From the NCBI GenBank assembly GCA_050742455.1, contig JBOGIG010000064.1, positions 1 to 51,932 of the forward strand: 51,932 nt of DNA, read 5' to 3'. The DNA is from JBOGIG01 sp050742455. Lineage in GTDB: Bacteria > Actinomycetota > Acidimicrobiia > Acidimicrobiales > JBOGIG01. The notes under the pieces were generated by a model, which made no database searches, was not told where the DNA came from, and saw only the letters and a program-made list of their open reading frames with translations. Every line of letters starts with the position of its first letter. Within the stretch, counting starts at the first letter, position 1. This document shows positions 48,870 through 51,932 of this stretch, piece by piece. Position numbers and translations under genes: made by a program.

Positions 48870-49302
48870 GCACTCGCTGTGATTTTGGCCCCAGCCCCGA
48901 ATCGGGCCCGGGTCGGAATTCGGAATAAGGAACGGGATCGCCCATCGTTCAGGGTGTGTCCGTTGCGGATGCGCTCAGAACAGTGGTGGATCCATCCAGG
49001 CATAACGACAAAACGACTTCCGGGCCGGCCAATCAGTATCAGGCGAAGCGGAGGGCATCCATTCTTCCAACCCATATGCTCCGGAGGCCGAGGTAGTGCT
49101 GCGCCCTGAGGGCCGTGCCGGGGGTATGCGGGTCGAAGTGCACGATCAAGCCACGAGCCGACCCGGATCACGTCGACTCCACGGCCGAGAGGGTGGCCAA
49201 TCGCGCCGGCCGATGGCACATATGGCCGGTTATGAGTTGTGCTGGCAGGTCGGCTTCAGGCTGGTGCCGCCTCGCTCTGTTCCTCGGCCGCCCGAGTTGC
49301 AG
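48870..49302. other. 433-bp gap with no intact gene
   Basis: No complete reading frame with family features was found. The right part (49081-49260) holds a decayed HATPase copy, listed separately. The left part shows frames on both strands without recognisable motifs, and an unusual run lower in GC (aacgacaaaacgacttcc). Confidence 0.5.
49081..49260 (+). pseudogene. Decayed RsbW-like HATPase copy
   Basis: The frame from 49090 reads EVVLRPEGRAGGMRVEVHDQATSRP. This lines up with EVVVRLEGGIGRLRVEVYDHAASLP of the intact gene at 50281, with clear DNA similarity (gaggtagtg...gcgggtcgaagt). Further on, the frame loses similarity, and ERVANRAGRW appears in another frame. There is no N-box, no G2 box and no start. 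It is probably an old duplicate of the gene 1.2 kb downstream. Confidence 0.55.
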
Positions 49303-49950
49303 TCAGTTCAACCGGGCCATGTTCCGCTCATCGAGGAAGGCCCACCATGCGTTGGCAGATGCCTTCGCGAACTCCTGAACAGTGCTCGGTGGTGCCCCGA
49401 GAATGCGGAGCGCCTCCACTGTCCATCTTCCATGGACTTGCTCAAGGTCGGCGTGGACGTCCCAGAACTCGGTGCCGAGATCACCGAGCCCGTAATGGAC
49501 GCGCAAGGAGTCGGCCTTCGTCGCTGCCACCTGCGCAGCCTGCAGCTCATAGGCCCCGATGACCGACAGCGCGGCGATGGGGCCCCATGATGTTGCCCTG
49601 GCGTACAACTCTACGAGCTCCCGCGTGGCCGTGGTTGCCTCGTGGTGTTTGTCGGCCCCAACGGCCGTGGCGAAGCCCTCGAAAAGTTCCGCATGCGGAC
49701 GGGGCCGGGACTGCTCATCACTGAGATTTTCCTCGACCAATCGCCGAGGGACCCCTTCTTCAAGACTCTCGGCGGTGGCAGCCAGTACACCCGGCAGGCA
49801 ACGCTCGACGTGTCGATACTGGGCGGCGTAGGCACCGAGATCACCGATCGCCAACAGACCCTCCTGCCATTCTTGGTAGTAAGGGTGTTCCAATAGAAGG
49901 CGGCCGGACATTGCCAGAGCGAACGCGGCGTCTAGGTCGAGAGCGAGCAT
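49303..49950 (-). CDS. TenA/CADD-like (heme-oxygenase-like diiron) protein
   Basis: A 215-residue all-helical protein of the heme-oxygenase-like fold. It starts with EHPYYQEWQEG and YAAQYRHVER as in TenA/PqqC/CADD relatives. Candidate metal ligands are E79, H86, E135, H166, E170 and H173. Their spacing (E-x6-H; H-x3-E-x2-H) resembles the six ligands I recall for Chlamydia CADD (E81, H88, E142, H174, D178, H181). That suggests a diiron or Fe/Mn oxidase, not a thiaminase. TAACCT ends exactly 6 nt before the ATG. The product is unknown; CADD itself makes p-aminobenzoate. No pathway genes are adjacent. Confidence 0.75.
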   Translation of the reverse strand: MLALDLDAAFALAMSGRLLLEHPYYQEWQEGLLAIGDLGAYAAQYRHVERCLPGVLAATAESLEEGVPRRLVEENLSDEQSRPRPHAELFEGFATAVGADKHHEATTATRELVELYARATSWGPIAALSVIGAYELQAAQVAATKADSLRVHYGLGDLGTEFWDVHADLEQVHGRWTVEALRILGAPPSTVQEFAKASANAWWAFLDERNMARLN

Positions 49951-49956
49951 GGCCGA

Positions 49957-49962
49957 AGGTTA
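49957..49962 (-). promoter_or_regulatory. -10 element of a leaderless promoter (TAACCT) for the CADD-like gene
   Basis: TAACCT on the minus strand, 6 nt, then the ATG ending at 49950. Confidence 0.45.
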
Positions 49963-50070
49963 TCCCCACAATGCGGCGCTCTGATGCTGATCGGAAAATA
50001 GTCGCGCAAGTAGTGCATGAATTCGGGCACGCGTAACCAGGTACGGGGCGGTTAGCCTGTCACCCGCCGC

Positions 50071-50130
50071 CGTACCGCCTTACCCACCAACGTACCGCCT
50101 CACCCACCAACGTACCGCCTCACCCGCCGA
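50071..50130. repeat. Three 20-bp tandem repeats
   Basis: cgtaccgcct-acccaccaa occurs at 50071-50090, 50091-50110 and 50111-50130 with 1-3 changes. Consensus cgtaccgcctcacccaccaa. Confidence 0.85.
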
Positions 50131-50147
50131 CCCAGAAACACGCCTTT

Positions 50148-50180
50148 CGCTCGCCTACCGATGACCGCTCGCCTACCGAT
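50148..50180. repeat. Two 18-bp tandem repeats
   Basis: cgctcgcctaccgat-gac occurs at 50148-50165 and again from 50166 (15 exact bases, then diverging). Confidence 0.75.
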
Positions 50181-50280
50181 CGACCTGGCGCCCTGTCGGG
50201 TTTAGCCAGTGGTGTTTGGACCGCCCCAAGAGCGGGAACACATCCAATCGTTCGGAGGTTCGAGGGAATCTCGTTGGAGG

Positions 50281-50661
50281 ATGAGCATTAGAGCAATTCT
50301 GCGCATCGAGCCGAGGCCCCAGAGCGCGGGTGAGGCCCGGCGCTTTGTGGCGTCGCGTCTGACCAACTGGGGCCGGGCCGAGGACTTGGATGCTGTGGTC
50401 CTCCTCACCAGTGAAGTTGTCACCAATGTGATCGTTCACGCCGGTCCCCATACTGAGGGGGACGAGGTAGTGGTGCGCCTGGAGGGCGGCATCGGGCGCT
50501 TGCGGGTCGAAGTTTACGACCACGCCGCCAGCCTTCCCGTTGTCAGTCACGAGAACCTCGATGGAATCTCGGGTCGGGGGTTGATTCTCTTGGATGCAAT
50601 TGCCCGAACATGGGGGGTGGAAAGCACCGATCGAGGCAAGGTGGTGTGGTTCGAGGTCTGA
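50281..50661 (+). CDS. RsbW-like ATP-binding protein (anti-sigma-type HATPase)
   Basis: A 126-residue single-domain GHKL ATPase. The N-box is LLTSEVVTNVIVHAG (E-xx-TN-xxx-H), G1 is the relaxed YDHAASLP form, and G2 is GISGRGLILLDAIARTWG; it ends GKVVWFEV. Family knowledge: such actinobacterial proteins act as anti-sigma factor kinases or switch proteins, usually with an anti-sigma antagonist and a PP2C phosphatase; neither is nearby. GGAGG abuts the ATG with no spacer, so the true start might be different. Two decayed relatives are at 19273 and 49081. Confidence 0.85.
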   Translation: MSIRAILRIEPRPQSAGEARRFVASRLTNWGRAEDLDAVVLLTSEVVTNVIVHAGPHTEGDEVVVRLEGGIGRLRVEVYDHAASLPVVSHENLDGISGRGLILLDAIARTWGVESTDRGKVVWFEV

Positions 50662-50692
50662 GAACGCGAGACGGCGTTCATACCACGAGGGG

Positions 50693-50914
50693 TCAGGTTC
50701 TGGCTACCAGCAGTTCCTCCGAGTTGTCTGGGGGGCGGAGACCGTCTGTCCTGCCCGCGAAGTAGCGCTCGGCAAGGGTCGCGGCCGAGACGTGTCGACC
50801 CGAAAACCAGCTTCGCGGGCGAGGTTTAGCATCTCCTCCGGCCTGAAGAAACTGACGAACGGAGTCCCGGCTGCTCGTGCCCCTCTCCCGATGAATTCAC
50901 CGACGTGCTCGTGA
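50693..50914 (-). pseudogene. C-terminal fragment of a SAM-dependent methyltransferase, frameshifted
   Basis: On the minus strand, one frame reads FIGRGARAAGTPFVSFFRPE and LNLAREAGF. A second frame picks up RHVSAATLAERYFAGRTDG and LRPPDNSEELLVART, then stops at 50693-50695. Joined, they match the end of the leucine-carboxyl-methyltransferase-like family (GF..V.H...L..RYFAGRTDGLRPP). The frame change falls near the ttttcggg run. The N-terminal SAM-binding part is absent; the PIN gene ends right at the broken edge (50916). Confidence 0.7.
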
Positions 50915-50915
50915 G

Positions 50916-51296
50916 TCAGGGTCTGTCCACTTCTAGATGGCGGTGAAGCGCGCCGGCGAGCGAGCCGAGGTCGCCGAGATCCAAGCTGATGACGAGGTCG
51001 TTGCGCCGGAGAGCTCCTTCGACGACCGTGCCGTCCACGATGTCGCTGAGTGCGGCCTTGGCAAGTAGCTCTCCCACGCGCCGCGCCTGGCCGTCGTCGA
51101 GTCGCTCCACGTTGCACCCGAGGAGGAAACGCGACAGCCGCGCCTGGCGGCTTCCACCCCGCCAGGCTTGGGCCACGACCGGTGCCGGTACGGTCGGCAC
51201 CTGTCGTAGTTGCAGGAGCGCTCGATGACGAGCCCACGCCCGGCGCTCGCCGCGGTCCGCTGCTACCAGCGCGCCCGTGTCGTAGGTCACGCCCAT
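50916..51296 (-). CDS. PIN domain protein, VapC-type toxin
   Basis: A 126-residue PIN-domain RNase. It starts MGVTYDTGALVAADRGERR (first acidic residue in the YDTGAL position) and has PAPVVAQAWRGG, DIVDGTVVEGALRRNDLVISLDLGDLGSLAG, with the later acidic residues of the Mg site. It follows an RHH-type protein gene whose stop overlaps its ATG (TGATG), the normal antitoxin-toxin order. PIN toxins cleave tRNA or rRNA. I chose the ATG at 51296; the open frame to 51359 overlaps the antitoxin. Confidence 0.85.
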   Translation of the reverse strand: MGVTYDTGALVAADRGERRAWARHRALLQLRQVPTVPAPVVAQAWRGGSRQARLSRFLLGCNVERLDDGQARRVGELLAKAALSDIVDGTVVEGALRRNDLVISLDLGDLGSLAGALHRHLEVDRP

Positions 51297-51571
51297 CAAG
51301 GGGTTCTTCGCGCCCTGGTCCCGCTCTGCCGGCCCCGAGCAAGGGCCTCTCGGGCCCAAGTCTCAGACTCGGCGATCTCGTCCTTGGTGAACTCCCCTTC
51401 GGCCCGTTGGTACGCGGCAACGGCGGCCAGCCCAGCGCACAGCGTGAACTCCCTTCGTGCCGTCGCAGCCAGCCACCCGCTGTAGGTGGTTCCAGCCGCC
51501 TTCGCCGCTTCCTCTATGGACGCATCAAGATCCGGAGGGATGGAAATCGAACGCTTCTTTCGGGGAGGCAT
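51296..51571 (-). CDS. RHH/CopG-like antitoxin of a VapBC-type pair
   Basis: A 91-residue protein. It starts PPRKKRSISIPPDLDASIEEAAKAAGTTYSGWLAATARRE, the beta strand plus two helices of a ribbon-helix-helix DNA-binding domain; the acidic C-terminal half (EGEFTKDEIAESETWAREAL) would wrap the toxin. TACCGT ends 7 nt before the ATG at 51571, so I prefer this start over the GTG three codons upstream. It is expected to repress its own promoter. Confidence 0.82.
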   Translation of the reverse strand: MPPRKKRSISIPPDLDASIEEAAKAAGTTYSGWLAATARREFTLCAGLAAVAAYQRAEGEFTKDEIAESETWAREALARGRQSGTRARRTP

Positions 51572-51578
51572 GTAGGGC

Positions 51579-51584
51579 ACGGTA
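51579..51584 (-). promoter_or_regulatory. -10 element of a leaderless promoter (TACCGT) for the antitoxin-toxin operon
   Basis: TACCGT on the minus strand, 7 nt, then the ATG ending at 51571. Confidence 0.4.
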
Positions 51585-51625
51585 GCACAAGGGTAGGACA
51601 GGTACCCCGGCCAACGCGGTGGCGG

Positions 51626-51699
51626 TGGAGGCGAAGGGACTTGAACCCTCGAACCTCTTGACTGCCAGTCAAGCGCTCTACCAGCTGAGCTACGCCCCC
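51626..51699 (-). tRNA. tRNA-Ala (GGC)
   Basis: Anticodon GGC in loop CTGGCAG, D-arm TAGCTCAGCTGGTAGAGC, T-arm GAGGGTTCAAGTCCCTT. The acceptor GGGGGCG/CGCCTCC carries the G3:U70 pair that alanyl-tRNA synthetase recognises. CCA is not encoded. TAGTCT lies 13 nt upstream on the minus strand. Confidence 0.95.
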
Positions 51700-51851
51700 A
51701 GTGGTTGAATCGAGACTAGCAGGCCGCCTCGTCTGCGCCGCCTGCGCCTCGGCTGAACGGTACTACCCGGCAACCGGCCCGGGACGGCGTGCGCCGGATC
51801 GGTCTGCGGTCGCCGAGGGAATGGCCGGTGATCCTGGCCGGCTGCCATCGG

Positions 51852-51857
51852 TAGCAT
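51852..51857 (+). promoter_or_regulatory. -10 element of a leaderless promoter (TAGCAT) for leuS
   Basis: TAGCAT, 7 nt, then GTG at 51865. The hexamer overlaps the in-frame ATG at 51856, which would then not be in the transcript. Confidence 0.4.
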
Positions 51858-51864
51858 GCCCTTT

Positions 51865-51932
51865 GTGGCAACTCCTTATGACGCACAGGCAATCGAAAAG
51901 AAGTGGCAGGAGAGTTGGGATGTCGAAGGCGA
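51865..51932 (+). CDS. leuS: Leucyl-tRNA synthetase, N-terminal fragment (cut by window end)
   Basis: Only 22 codons are visible: VATPYDAQAIEKKWQESWDVEG, the typical LeuRS N-terminus (YDxxAIExKWQxxW). GTG 51865 is preferred because of the TAGCAT hexamer 7 nt upstream; ATG at 51856 (MPF) is the alternative. Length and the catalytic HIGH/KMSKS motifs lie beyond the window. Confidence 0.8.
   Translation, partial: MATPYDAQAIEKKWQESWDVEG

Larger units (their letters stand above)
49963..50280. other. Intergenic region with short direct repeats
   Basis: About 320 bp with no coding features. Its centre is made of two tandem repeat tracts (50071-50130 and 50148-50180), listed separately. It lies between a leftward and a rightward gene, so it should hold the promoter of the HATPase gene, but no clear -10/-35 was seen. 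Confidence 0.5.

Noticed and set aside
50071..50130. CRISPR array
   Set aside because: The 20-bp repeats are directly adjacent with no spacers.
50704..51420. 238-residue minus-strand frame across the PIN and antitoxin genes
   Set aside because: It is an out-of-frame reading of both; only its last part overlaps the methyltransferase fragment.

Overview
The window is high-GC DNA from an actinobacterium, most likely of the class Acidimicrobiia. This rests on gene content, not on a database match. The signs are a tig-clpP-clpX-folC-ndk-mreBCD-mrdA-(two radical-SAM-linked genes)-rng-rplU-rpmA-obgE-proB run, class II (plant-type) DAHP synthase, two F420/LLM-type oxidoreductases, an nadD-LCP-like-rsfS cluster, a secreted protein built of YW-DGG-F repeats, and many genes that seem to be translated from leaderless transcripts.

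Layout. 1-14.5 kb holds mostly short metabolic units: LLM oxidoreductase and stomatin-like protein, SDR, DsbA-like protein, PAP2 phosphatase with a RecB-type nuclease, acyl-CoA dehydrogenase, hydrolase, 4-alpha-glucanotransferase, DedA, an LPYTG-anchored protein, a sulfatase, and a three-gene NodI/NodJ-like ABC exporter. 14.6-19.2 kb holds HU, a PspA-type membrane-stress protein, and a divergent four-gene operon: one unknown protein and three tandem paralogues, each with two YbjQ-like modules. At 19.3-19.7 kb there is a decayed ATPase fragment and two tRNAs (Gly, Pro). 19.8-42.5 kb is core: chaperone/protease (tig, clpP, clpX), folC, ndk, the cell-shape operon (mreB, mreC, mreD, PBP2, no adjacent rodA), two tRNA-modification-type genes, RNase E/G, ribosomal proteins L21/L27, ObgE, proline biosynthesis (proB, proA), and a MoxR/CoxE-like pair with a phosphatase. 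42.5-48.9 kb has a secreted GH25-like repeat protein, DAHP synthase, an LLM enzyme, nadD, an LCP-like protein and rsfS. 48.9-51.6 kb is an accessory islet: a CADD/TenA-like diiron-type protein, an RsbW-like ATPase with a decayed second copy, a broken methyltransferase tail, and a VapBC-type pair. The window ends with tRNA-Ala and the start of leuS.

Two sequence-level themes run through the window. First, many genes have a TAnnnT hexamer ending 6-7 nt before the start codon. That is the geometry expected if transcription starts on the start codon, and it helps choose starts. At two divergent pairs (4986/5010 and 45454/45477) two such hexamers overlap by their shared TA, giving a symmetric bidirectional promoter only about 22 bp long. 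Second, short perfect or near-perfect tandem duplications (9-30 bp) sit on start codons, stop codons or gene junctions at six or more places.

The best candidate for an under-described system is the PspA / unknown protein / triple double-YbjQ cassette. All function calls come from reading the protein sequences; no searches were run.
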